This document shows, piece after piece, positions 1-6,767 of a stretch of DNA of 11,339 nucleotides. The translations under genes and the position numbers were made by a program. The stretch is from contig JAFGFO010000474.1 of assembly GCA_016931085.1 (NCBI GenBank), positions 1-11,339 of the forward strand. Direction: 5' to 3'. The notes beneath the pieces are model-generated. The model had not been told where the DNA came from. It ran no database searches and worked only from the letters and a program-made list of their open reading frames with translations. The first letter of the stretch is position 1; the number at the start of each line of letters is the position of its first letter. Origin of the DNA: Thermoflexales bacterium (GTDB lineage: Bacteria; Chloroflexota; Anaerolineae; Fen-1058).

Positions 1-219
1 GACACCGACCAGGTGGTGGTGGTCAACATCACCGGGCTGCTGATCTGGCGGGCGGTGGCGAGCGAGCCGCGCAGCCAGGAGCAGATCGCCGCCGCGTTGG
101 TCGAGCAGTGCGACAACGTCCCGCCGGAGCAAGTGACCCAGGATGTGGACGAGTTCCTGGAAAAGCTGCTGGCCAAGGGCATCGTGGGCATCTACCAGGG
201 GATAGTAGGTAGGGAGTAG
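1..219 (+). CDS. PqqD-like RiPP recognition protein (3' part)
   Basis: The reading frame is open from base 1, so the true start lies upstream; 72 codons are visible before a TAG stop. The residues match the C-terminal half of PqqD-family proteins (RiPP recognition element): a hydrophobic strand (VVVVNITGLLIW), a helix beginning SQEQIAAALVEQ, then VPPEQVTQDVDEFLEKLLAKGIV, the usual acidic helix ending in a short hydrophobic strand. PqqD-like proteins bind the leader of a precursor peptide and present it to a radical SAM/SPASM enzyme. Two such enzymes follow, the first 25 nt downstream, which fits this role. The last six codons (GIVGRE) lie inside a GTAGGGA-type repeat tract and look like a repeat-derived tail. 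Family assignment is firm; the partner peptide is inferred to be the product at 3065-3253. Confidence 0.85.
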   Translation, partial: DTDQVVVVNITGLLIWRAVASEPRSQEQIAAALVEQCDNVPPEQVTQDVDEFLEKLLAKGIVGIYQGIVGRE

Positions 220-236
220 AGAGTAGGAAGTAAGGG
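202..236 (+). repeat. Degenerate GTAGG/GAGTAG short repeat tract
   Basis: Imperfect copies of a purine-rich unit (GTAGGTAGGGAGTAGAGAGTAGGAAGTAAGG) run from the last codons of the PqqD-like gene through its TAG stop into the gap before the radical SAM gene. Its end, AAGGG at 232-236, also serves as a plausible Shine-Dalgarno sequence 8 nt before the ATG at 245. It is one of five tracts with different units at gene borders in this window. Confidence 0.7.
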
Positions 237-244
237 AACACCCT

Positions 245-1366
245 ATGAGCGATATAGTCTTACCCCGCGTGCCATCCGCGCCGACGTCGGTGGACATCGC
301 CGTCACGGGCCGCTGCAACCTGGCCTGCAAGTACTGCTTTTACGCCGACGAGATGGCGGCGTTGAGAGACCTGCCTACAGAGCGCTGGCTGGCCTTTTTC
401 GAGGAGCTGGGCGAGCTGGCCGTGCGGCGCGTGTGCCTGACCGGCGGCGAGGCCTTTACCCGGCCGGATCTGTTCGAGCTGATCGACGGCGTGGTCGCCA
501 ACCGCATGCGCTACCACATCCTGAGCAACGGCACGCTGATCACGGAAAAGGTTTTGGCCCAGTTCGAGACGGGCAAGCGCCGGCTGCGGCTGGACTACAT
601 CCAGGTCTCGATCGACGGCTCGCGGGCCGAGATCCACGACAAGAGCCGGCCGGGAAGCTTCGAGCGGGCGCTGCGCGGGCTGCGGCTGCTGACCGAGGCC
701 CACTTCCCGGTTACTGTGCGGGTCACCGTCAACCGCCACAACGTGGACGACATGGAGGCCATCGCTCGCCTGCTGCTGGACGAGATCGGCCTGCCCGGTT
801 TTGGCACCAACGAGGCCTACCCGTGCGGCGTCGTGGAGCGCGGGGGCAGGACGGTCATGTTGAGTCCGGCCCAACGCCGGCAGGCGATGGACACGCTGAC
901 CGAGTTAGCCGCCCGCTACGACGGGCGCATCAGCGCTTCGGCCGGCCCGCTGGCGTTGGCGCGCGAGTTCAAGATGATTGAGGAACGGCTGGCGGCCGGC
1001 GAGACGGGCATGCCTGGGCGGGGGACGCTGAGCAGTTGCGGCGGTGTATGGAGCAAAATCGCCGTGCAGCACGACGGGGGGCTTGTGCCGTGCCATCAAC
1101 TGGGCACGCTGCGCCTGGGCACGATCGGCGTGGACGACCTGCGGCAGGTGTGGCTCCATCACCCCTTGATGCAGGCCGCGCGGCAGCGGCGCGCCATTCC
1201 GCTGCAATCACTCGACACCTGCCGGGATTGCCCCTACACGGGCTTTTGCACCGGCGGCTGCCCGGGCGGGGCGGTGTTCTTGAGCGGCGAGCTGAACGCA
1301 CGCAACCCGATGGATTGTTACCGGGTGCACAAGGGCGAGGATCCGTATTACACGCTGGACGAATAA
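245..1366 (+). CDS. Radical SAM/SPASM peptide maturase
   Basis: This 373-residue PqqE-like enzyme has the CxxxCxxC motif of the SAM-cleaving 4Fe-4S cluster at C24, C28 and C31, and a GGE motif at 67-69 in LTGGEAF. A complete seven-cysteine SPASM domain follows: C265-x12-G-x4-C283, then C326-x2-C329-x5-C335-x3-C339, a gap, and C358. Such domains carry two auxiliary 4Fe-4S clusters and are typical of enzymes that form thioether, C-C or related links in peptides. ATG 245 has AAGGG 8 nt upstream. The gene lies in an operon with a PqqD-like protein (25 nt gap) and a second radical SAM enzyme (2 nt gap), so it most likely modifies the small Cys/Gly-rich peptide encoded at 3065-3253. It resembles, from memory, the ScmE/ScmF type of SynChlorMet cassettes. 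The chemistry performed cannot be read from sequence. Confidence 0.9.
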   Translation: MSDIVLPRVPSAPTSVDIAVTGRCNLACKYCFYADEMAALRDLPTERWLAFFEELGELAVRRVCLTGGEAFTRPDLFELIDGVVANRMRYHILSNGTLITEKVLAQFETGKRRLRLDYIQVSIDGSRAEIHDKSRPGSFERALRGLRLLTEAHFPVTVRVTVNRHNVDDMEAIARLLLDEIGLPGFGTNEAYPCGVVERGGRTVMLSPAQRRQAMDTLTELAARYDGRISASAGPLALAREFKMIEERLAAGETGMPGRGTLSSCGGVWSKIAVQHDGGLVPCHQLGTLRLGTIGVDDLRQVWLHHPLMQAARQRRAIPLQSLDTCRDCPYTGFCTGGCPGGAVFLSGELNARNPMDCYRVHKGEDPYYTLDE

Positions 1367-1368
1367 AC

Positions 1369-3042
1369 ATGACCATCTGCAACCCTGAAACAGAAAACAC
1401 AAACCTGACCGAAACCCGGCCGCCGGCCCTGCCCGAGGGCGTGCCGCTGCTGACCTCGTTCTACCTGTACCTGACGAGCGGCTGCAACCTGCACTGCCGG
1501 CACTGCTGGATCGCGCCCAGGTTTGTTAACGGGCAGCCCAGCCCGGGCGAGTACTTGGGCCTGGACTTGCTGCGCAAGGCGGTGGAGGAGGCCAAGCCGC
1601 TGGGGCTGAATCATGCCAAGCTGACCGGCGGCGAGCCTACCTTGCACCCACAGTTCATCCAGGTGGCAGACTATTTGACCGCTGAAGGGATCTCGTTGAC
1701 CATGGAGACCAACGGCACGCTCGTCGACGCCGCGTTGGCCCGGCACCTGAAAGAGCGCACCAGCCTCAGGCACGTCTCGGTAAGCCTGGACGGCCCCAAT
1801 CCCGAGGTACACGATCCCTTCCGGGGCGTGGCGGGCTGCTTTGAGGCGGCCGTGCGGGGGATCAAGCACCTGGTGGCGGCAGGCTACCGGCCGCAGGTCA
1901 TCATGTGCCCGCACAGGGGGAATGTACAATACGTCGAGGATGTGGTACAATTAGCCGTGAGCTTGGGCGCCGGCTCGGTCAAGTTCAACCCGGTGACGCG
2001 CAGCGGGCGCGGGGTGGCGATGCACGAGCGCGATGAGACGCTGGATTACACAAAAGTTATGACATTGGTTCGCTTCGTGCGCGGGGAATTGCAAAGCCAC
2101 ACACCAATTCGCTTGAGCATTGATACGCCTTTAGCATTGTACACAGTGGACGAGTTGGTTCGCAAGGGGAACGATGGTATGTGCAACGTCCGCCATATTT
2201 TGGGGATATTGGGATCAGGTGACATGGCTCTCTGCGGCATCGGGCAAACAATCCCGGAACTATGCTTTGGGAAGATAAGGACCACAAGCGTCACAGATGT
2301 ATGGCTCAATCATCCCACTCTCCAGCAATTGCGCAATGACCTGGATAGAGAATATCCGGGGTTATGTGGGCAATGTATCCACGCCCGCCGTTGCCTGACT
2401 CACTGCGTGGCTCAAAACTATCAAGACACCAAACAACTCGTTGCACCGGCCAGGCTGTGCGCTGAAGCGTACGAGCACGGTTTTTTTCCCGTCAGCCGGC
2501 TGCGAAAGCAACCAGATTGGCGCAGCCCTGACCCGTTGGGTATACTAGCTATTCACGCCTCAGCAGTCAGTGTAGGAAGGCAAGCCATGATCTTTCTTGG
2601 GCCATCCCAGAGTGGTAAAAGTACCATTTGCCGCCTGCTAAGCACACACTGTCAACCGCTGGCCGACGACAAAGTGTATCTCATTCCCCGGGCAAACGGG
2701 AGATGGGACGTAGCTAACGCGGATCAGCGCGTTTTCCACGGGTCTTTGTCTGTAGAACAAGCAATGGCGCTCGAAGGTATCCCGTTGCGGGCAATCTTTT
2801 ATCTCCACAAGGCTGCGGAGCCAAGTGTGGAGCGGCTTGAGTCAGTAGCACTTGGCCGTTACCTGACCAATGCTCTGTTTGAGCTTTATTGGCCACAAAA
2901 ATATGAATTTGGAACAAAGAGGGCCTTATTTGCCAGCGCCTCAGCGGTTGCCCGGATTGTACCCGGATATCATCTCTATTTTAATCGATCTCTTGAAACT
3001 TGGGATATCATCAATAAACAGACCAGTCTTGGTAAATCGTGA
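1369..3042 (+). CDS. Radical SAM/SPASM enzyme fused to HPr-kinase-like ATPase
   Basis: The start is ATG 1369, 2 nt after the previous stop; the frame stays open upstream, but that stretch overlaps the first enzyme and is not used. The product has 557 residues. Residues about 25-385 are a second radical SAM/SPASM enzyme: CxxxCxxC at C39, C43 and C46, LTGGEP, SPASM cysteines C272-x11-G-x4-C289, C333-x2-C336-x5-C342-x3-C346 and C364, plus an extra C299. Residues about 390-557 form an HPr-kinase-like P-loop domain: AIHASAVSV, Walker A GPSQSGKST (411-419, Lys417) and an acidic LADDK (D433-D434). HPrK homologues in lasso-peptide clusters phosphorylate the precursor; in SynChlorMet cassettes an ATP-binding ScmC protein stands separately. 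Here the two activities share one chain, so they probably act on the same leader-bound peptide. GC falls from about 70% to under 50% near base 2040, within this gene. Target residue and order of reactions are unknown. Confidence 0.85.
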   Translation: MTICNPETENTNLTETRPPALPEGVPLLTSFYLYLTSGCNLHCRHCWIAPRFVNGQPSPGEYLGLDLLRKAVEEAKPLGLNHAKLTGGEPTLHPQFIQVADYLTAEGISLTMETNGTLVDAALARHLKERTSLRHVSVSLDGPNPEVHDPFRGVAGCFEAAVRGIKHLVAAGYRPQVIMCPHRGNVQYVEDVVQLAVSLGAGSVKFNPVTRSGRGVAMHERDETLDYTKVMTLVRFVRGELQSHTPIRLSIDTPLALYTVDELVRKGNDGMCNVRHILGILGSGDMALCGIGQTIPELCFGKIRTTSVTDVWLNHPTLQQLRNDLDREYPGLCGQCIHARRCLTHCVAQNYQDTKQLVAPARLCAEAYEHGFFPVSRLRKQPDWRSPDPLGILAIHASAVSVGRQAMIFLGPSQSGKSTICRLLSTHCQPLADDKVYLIPRANGRWDVANADQRVFHGSLSVEQAMALEGIPLRAIFYLHKAAEPSVERLESVALGRYLTNALFELYWPQKYEFGTKRALFASASAVARIVPGYHLYFNRSLETWDIINKQTSLGKS

Positions 3043-3053
3043 TTGGCCGATAT

Positions 3054-3057
3054 GGAG
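3054..3057 (+). promoter_or_regulatory. Shine-Dalgarno GGAG that decides a GTG start
   Basis: GGAG lies 7 nt before GTG 3065, an ideal spacing. It is the only good ribosome-binding site near the beginning of the small peptide frame, whose other in-frame starts lie far upstream inside the kinase-like coding region. Confidence 0.7.
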
Positions 3058-3064
3058 AATACTC

Positions 3065-3253
3065 GTGAAGAATACAAATACAGAAAAAATCGCTTACGTG
3101 AAACCATCGGTACTTGATTTAGGACCTGTCAATCCTATCTACGGTGAATGCCTAGATGGAAGCTCTGCTATAGGGGATTGGGAACCCTGTGCAAGTGGAG
3201 GAACTGCAGGTGGTGGATGTAATCCGACTGGCGGCACCCCTAATCAAACCTAG
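3065..3253 (+). CDS. Candidate RiPP precursor peptide with three Cys-Gly modules
   Basis: This 62-residue peptide begins at GTG with a good GGAG site. The N-terminal 27 residues look like a leader: charged and polar, with AYVKPSVLDLG (Y11, P14, L17, G20), close to the YxxP...G pattern that PqqD-like domains bind in lasso leaders. The rest looks like a core: three modules C29-LDGSSA, C42-ASGGTA and C52-NPTGGT, rich in Gly, Ser, Thr and Ala, with one Trp (W39) and no Lys or Arg after position 13. This is the composition expected of substrates of SPASM enzymes that link Cys sulfur to nearby residues. It lies 22 nt after the maturase-kinase gene and before a peptidase and an exporter. Ser and Thr residues are possible kinase targets. 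GC is low at its start (about 35%). I do not recognise a named family; the precursor role is inferred from architecture and position. Confidence 0.8.
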   Translation: MKNTNTEKIAYVKPSVLDLGPVNPIYGECLDGSSAIGDWEPCASGGTAGGGCNPTGGTPNQT

Positions 3254-3268
3254 TCATTTTTGCAACAC

Positions 3269-3323
3269 CGGTTGCTAACCGAGTTGCCGCTGGATTACGT
3301 GCTCCCACTGACACAAGTCAGTG
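3269..3323 (+). promoter_or_regulatory. Two small stem-loops between precursor and peptidase genes
   Basis: CGGTT-GCT-AACCG (3269-3281) and CACTGAC-ACAA-GTCAGTG (3306-3323, seven perfect pairs) lie in the 77-nt gap. Neither is followed by a T-run, so they are not ordinary terminators. The second ends directly against the AGGA before GTG 3331. Such elements often stabilise an upstream precursor message or reduce expression of downstream export genes; that role is inferred. Confidence 0.5.
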
Positions 3324-3330
3324 AGGACAA

Positions 3331-4059
3331 GTGTTTGGTTTAACAAGCATGCAAGCCCGAAGTGAGGTTACGACAAGGTGTAGACTTGTCATGACACGAG
3401 AGCTGCTACTCGATAAAAAAAACCGTCCCTCTCTAAAAGAGTGCGATTGGATTTTGCCATACTTGGGGTACAGTATGAAGGGCACCTTTCACCAGGGCGA
3501 TATTCTCGTTGTCGCTCCAATCGCATTTGAAAACATACGCCCGGGCGATGTGATTGCTTTCCACCGTCATGTGCCAGGTGGAGATATCAAATTAGTAGCC
3601 CACCGGGTTCAATGCCGGGTGGCAGAGGGGCTTGTTACTCAAGGCGACAACTTGGCATTCCCCGACCCAAAGCTAGTCAATGCACCCAATCTGATTGGCC
3701 GCGTCAACGGTGCTCAGCGAGGCACAACAATGCGTCCGGTTCAAGGAGGGACAAAGGGGCAACTGTGGGTTACTTGCCTGCGTTTGCGCCGGCGCATTAC
3801 GCCTATGTGGCATTCATTATTGTATCGGCTGGCGCAAGTCAGTGGGATAATACGCTTGCTATGGCGGCCGCGCATCATCCAAATTCGTCTTACAACCAGT
3901 GACGGCCCACTCGTCAAGTACATCCATAAACAGCAAACCATCGCCTACTGGTGGCCCGAGCAAAAACGCTTCTGGTGTTGCCAACCGTACAACCTGGTCA
4001 TCCGGCAACCAGAGGACGGAATCGCGGAAGCGCTGATGGGCACTGACACAGCCCATTGA
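3331..4059 (+). CDS. S26B-type signal-peptidase-like protein, probable leader peptidase
   Basis: The 242-residue product has the signature of Ser-His signal peptidases (archaeal, Sec11 and SipW type): LGYSMKGTFHQGD with the presumed nucleophile S48, IRPGDVIAF, LVAHRV with H91 where bacterial LepB has Lys, and VTQGDNLAFPD with D106 and D112, then IGRV. Unlike classical signal peptidases it has no N-terminal membrane anchor; only a moderately hydrophobic stretch near residues 155-175 could associate with the membrane. The C-terminal 110 residues are a basic, Trp-rich extension I do not recognise. GTG 3331 has GAGGA close upstream; ATG 3349 has no site and ATG 3391 has AAGGTG 10 nt upstream, so the start is uncertain. 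The ABC exporter that follows lacks a C39 protease, so this protein probably removes the precursor leader. Lower GC groups it with the precursor. Confidence 0.75.
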   Translation: MFGLTSMQARSEVTTRCRLVMTRELLLDKKNRPSLKECDWILPYLGYSMKGTFHQGDILVVAPIAFENIRPGDVIAFHRHVPGGDIKLVAHRVQCRVAEGLVTQGDNLAFPDPKLVNAPNLIGRVNGAQRGTTMRPVQGGTKGQLWVTCLRLRRRITPMWHSLLYRLAQVSGIIRLLWRPRIIQIRLTTSDGPLVKYIHKQQTIAYWWPEQKRFWCCQPYNLVIRQPEDGIAEALMGTDTAH

Positions 4060-4067
4060 GTGCGGCG

Positions 4068-5888
4068 ATGAACACCTGGTTTGCTTCTCTCAAAGGCGGG
4101 TTGGCGCGCCAACTGCCGGCCGAGCGCATCGCCGGACACAGCGGGACCGAGCCTCAAGCCAGCCTTGATCGCCTCCGGAATTTGCGCCCTTTTGTCACCC
4201 GCCACTGGCGCAAGGGGACACTGGGCCTTTTCCTGGTCGTTTGCGGCACGCTGCTAGCTCTCCCACAGCCACTCGTCACCCGTTACCTGATCGACGATGC
4301 CATCCTGGGCCGCCAACTGGACGTGCTGGCCGTCACCGTGCTACTTTTGGCGGGAATCGGGCTGTTGAGCAAGCTGGTCAGCCTGCTGCAGCAATATTAC
4401 TTTGTGCGCTTCGAGCAAGAGCTCATTCTAGACATCCAGGCCAAGCTCCTCGACCATACCCTGCGGCTGCCCCAGGCCTTCTTCGACGACAAAGAGGTCG
4501 GCTACCTGATGTCGCGCCTGTCATCCGACGTGCAGGGACTGCGCTGGTTCTTTTCCGGCACCATCGTCCAAATCCTCAACAACCTCCTACGCTTCGTGGG
4601 TGGCGTTGGCCTGCTTTTCTACCTGGAATGGCGGCTGGCCATCGCGGCTTTGGTCATCTTGCCCGGACTCGTGCTGTGCGTACGTTACTTTTCAGGCAAG
4701 CTGCGCGTGCTCAGCCACCACCGCATGGAGCAGCAGGCCGACGTGTCGCGCCAGATGCAAGAGTCGCTGTCAGCCGCCGCGCTGATCAAGGCCTTTTCCT
4801 CGGAAGGTCGCACTGTTGGGCGCGTGACAGCCAGCTTGCAAGACGCGCTGCAGCTCTCGCTGGAGCAAAGCACGGTCAGCTCGCTGGCCAATCTCGTCAT
4901 TAGCTCGATGCCGGAGATTGCCCGCGGCCTCATCCTGGCCGCCGGCGCTTACTGGATCATCCGGGGCGAGTGGAGCCTGGGCAGCTTGCTGGCCTTTCAG
5001 GCCTACCTGGGCTATGTGTACGGCCCGGCCCAGTTCTTGGCCAACGCCAATCTGCAGCTCCAAAACGCGTTGGCGGCGATGGAGCGCGTCTCGGCCCTGT
5101 TCGACATCGTGCCGGAGGAGAAGGCAGGCCAAAAGGTCGAGCGGCTCAACGGAGAGATCGAGTTCAAGGACGTTTCCTTTGCTTACGACAGCAGCGAGCC
5201 GGTGCTGCAAGACGTGTCGTTCCTCGTTCGCCCTGGCGAGCACGTGGCCATCGCCGGGCCCAGCGGCGTGGGCAAGACCACGCTGCTCAGCCTGCTGCTG
5301 CGCCTGTACAAGCCAAGCGGGGGTGAGATCTGGTTCGACGGGCGGCCGGCGCCGGAATACGATCTGGGCTGCTTGCGCCGGCGCATCGGCTACGTGCCGC
5401 AGAGCACGCTGCTGCTGGCGGGGACGATCGAGGACAATCTGCGCTACGGCAACCCGGAGGCCGGCCAGGATCAGGTCATCCGGGCGGCCAAGGCGGCCGG
5501 CATCCACGACTTTATCGCCGGCCTGCCCGACGGTTACGCCTCGCGCGTGGGTGAGCGGGGCGTCAACCTGTCCGAAGGCCAAAAGCAGCGCATGGCCATC
5601 GCCCGCGCGCTGGTCAAGGATCCCGACATCCTGGTGCTGGACGAGCCCACCTCCGCGCTCGACAGCCTGGTGGAAAAATCCATCTTTGAGGCGTTGCCGG
5701 CGCTGGTGCAGGGCAAGACGCTGTTCATCGTCGCGCACCGGCTGTCCACCATCCAGAACGCCCATCGCATCCTGCTGCTCAATCAAAAGCAATTGGTGGC
5801 GGTCGGCACGCACCAGGAGCTGCTGGAAAGCAGTGAGTACTACCGGTCGCTGGTCGCTAACCAGCAGATCGCAGGGCTGCAGGCTTAG
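4068..5888 (+). CDS. ABC exporter, fused membrane and ATPase domains
   Basis: This 606-residue half-transporter has a short cytoplasmic N-terminus, about six membrane helices (roughly residues 48-330) and an ATPase domain: Walker A GPSGVGKTT with Lys403, Q-loop VPQS, signature LSEGQ at 501-505, Walker B ending D525-E526, and switch His557. It should work as a homodimer in the inner membrane, exporting peptides, lipids or drugs. There is no C39 peptidase domain, so it would export a substrate cleaved elsewhere, which fits the S26-like gene upstream. The frame can start at TTG 4056, overlapping the previous stop, or at ATG 4068; I chose the ATG. Neither has a strong Shine-Dalgarno sequence, suggesting coupling to the peptidase gene. 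GC returns to about 63% here. Export of the operon's peptide is inferred from position. Confidence 0.9.
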   Translation: MNTWFASLKGGLARQLPAERIAGHSGTEPQASLDRLRNLRPFVTRHWRKGTLGLFLVVCGTLLALPQPLVTRYLIDDAILGRQLDVLAVTVLLLAGIGLLSKLVSLLQQYYFVRFEQELILDIQAKLLDHTLRLPQAFFDDKEVGYLMSRLSSDVQGLRWFFSGTIVQILNNLLRFVGGVGLLFYLEWRLAIAALVILPGLVLCVRYFSGKLRVLSHHRMEQQADVSRQMQESLSAAALIKAFSSEGRTVGRVTASLQDALQLSLEQSTVSSLANLVISSMPEIARGLILAAGAYWIIRGEWSLGSLLAFQAYLGYVYGPAQFLANANLQLQNALAAMERVSALFDIVPEEKAGQKVERLNGEIEFKDVSFAYDSSEPVLQDVSFLVRPGEHVAIAGPSGVGKTTLLSLLLRLYKPSGGEIWFDGRPAPEYDLGCLRRRIGYVPQSTLLLAGTIEDNLRYGNPEAGQDQVIRAAKAAGIHDFIAGLPDGYASRVGERGVNLSEGQKQRMAIARALVKDPDILVLDEPTSALDSLVEKSIFEALPALVQGKTLFIVAHRLSTIQNAHRILLLNQKQLVAVGTHQELLESSEYYRSLVANQQIAGLQA

Positions 5889-5940
5889 GGGTTGCAGGTT
5901 TCAGGGTTGCACGTTGCAGGTTTAAAGGTTGTAGGTTTAA
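5870..5940 (+). repeat. Degenerate GGTTGCAGGTTT repeat tract
   Basis: Imperfect units such as GGTTGCAGGTTT, GGTTGCACGTTGCAGG and GGTTGTAGGTTTAAG follow one another. The first related unit (GCAGGGCTGCAGG) codes for the last residues of the ABC exporter, so the tract crosses its TAG stop. The remaining space before vapC (5941-6000) holds CTGGCAC (5956-5962) facing GTGCCAG (5981-5987), possibly a weak shared stem between convergent genes; no T-run is seen. Confidence 0.7.
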
Positions 5941-6000
5941 GAATTCGAGAGCGATCTGGCACAATCCTGGCGGCCGTGCAGTGCCAGCAGTGTGTCAGGC

Positions 6001-6393
6001 CTAGCGTAGTGTCTTGACGTGCAAATAATCGAGAATTCTGTTGTCTGCTGTCAGTAGCGAGCAATCATAGATTCTGGCTGTGGCGACAATGATTTGATCG
6101 GCCGGGTCGCGGTGGAACGTGCCAGGGAGTCGAGTGGATTCAATGGCGATTTGCGGTGTCAGATCGAGCAGGCGAACGCCAGGATAAGCCAAGGCCTGGT
6201 CAATCCAATCATGGATAGAGTGAGACAAGGCCAGGCGACCCACCTCGACCAACTTTGCTACTTCCCAGCACGAGATAACGCTCACGCCCAGCCCATCAGC
6301 TTCATGTGCGCGCAAGTGTTGCGTTTGATTTTGGGTTAGGCGTGCACTTCCATCAACCCACCACACCCAAACGTGGGTGTCCAAAACGATCAC
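6001..6393 (-). CDS. vapC: VapC toxin, PIN-domain ribonuclease
   Basis: The 130-residue PIN-domain protein starts MIVLDTHVWVW (D5), has SCWEVAKL (E44), HRDPADQIIVATA (D96, D99) and LLTADNRIL (D117), which are the acidic residues that hold Mg2+ in VapC-type ribonucleases. These toxins cleave tRNA or rRNA when freed from their antitoxin. The start is GTG, overlapping the antitoxin stop by four bases (GTGA), so translation is probably coupled. Length and motif spacing are normal and the gene looks intact. The RNA target is not predictable. It converges on the exporter gene and is transcribed away from the antitoxin-like gene at 6875. Confidence 0.9.
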   Translation of the reverse strand: MIVLDTHVWVWWVDGSARLTQNQTQHLRAHEADGLGVSVISCWEVAKLVEVGRLALSHSIHDWIDQALAYPGVRLLDLTPQIAIESTRLPGTFHRDPADQIIVATARIYDCSLLTADNRILDYLHVKTLR

Positions 6394-6611
6394 CGCAGGG
6401 CCTCCCAGTCCATTTCTGCAACGGGCGCGAATGGGTCATCGTAACGCAGCACCGTGCCGCGCAGTGGATATTGCAATTCGGGCAAGTTGGGGCGCAATTG
6501 AGATATCCTGCGCACAATAACTTGAACGTAATCCCCGGCCTGAAAGGGTAATTTGTCGAGGACGAGCGCACCGGCTTTTCTCAAGGTAATATCAACCTTA
6601 TATTCTTGCAT
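6390..6611 (-). CDS. vapB: VapB-type antitoxin
   Basis: This 73-residue protein has an N-terminal beta strand and hydrophobic stretch (VDITLRKAGALVLDKLPF) followed by GDYVQVIVRR, like small VapB antitoxins of the DUF2281 kind. Its C-terminus YPLRGTVLRYDDPFAPV then EMDWEALR is the characteristic tail that wraps a VapC active site. It lies directly before vapC with a 4-bp overlap, the normal order. The ATG has GAAAGAGA a few bases upstream on the minus strand. Such proteins usually repress their own operon together with VapC, but I could not point to a convincing promoter or operator upstream (6612-6700). Confidence 0.85.
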   Translation of the reverse strand: MQEYKVDITLRKAGALVLDKLPFQAGDYVQVIVRRISQLRPNLPELQYPLRGTVLRYDDPFAPVAEMDWEALR

Positions 6612-6767
6612 AGCACATGTCTCTTTCAGTTTTGCAACCTGCTTGTCGCCTGAACATTTTACTGTGTCACTTGTCTGGTTGGTCTGCAGTCACGCAGATC
6701 ATTACAACAAGTATAGCCGAAGCGAGCCAAATTGTCCAGCCGGATGGCATCCGTATTATCCCCCCCT

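Noticed and set aside
1036..1368. N-terminal extension of the second radical SAM protein
   Set aside because: The frame is open but overlaps the SPASM-coding part of the first enzyme and is Arg/Ala-rich; ATG 1369 gives a normal start.
2870..3064. N-terminal extension of the precursor peptide frame
   Set aside because: It overlaps the kinase-like coding region out of frame; GGAG at 3054 points to GTG 3065.
3065..3253. Lasso peptide cluster, because of the YxxP leader
   Set aside because: No asparagine-synthetase-like cyclase or transglutaminase-like leader peptidase is present in the window; the enzymes are radical SAM/SPASM.
4770..5813. Open frame of 347 residues on the minus strand
   Set aside because: It is a shadow of the ABC ATPase domain, whose motifs are all in the + frame.
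4918..5925. Alternative + frame of 335 residues in the exporter gene
   Set aside because: Arg/Ala/Cys/Ser-rich composition typical of a shifted high-GC frame; no domain seen.
5956..5987. Bidirectional terminator between the exporter and vapC
   Set aside because: The seven-bp stem has an 18-nt loop and no T-run on either side, so support is too weak to call it.
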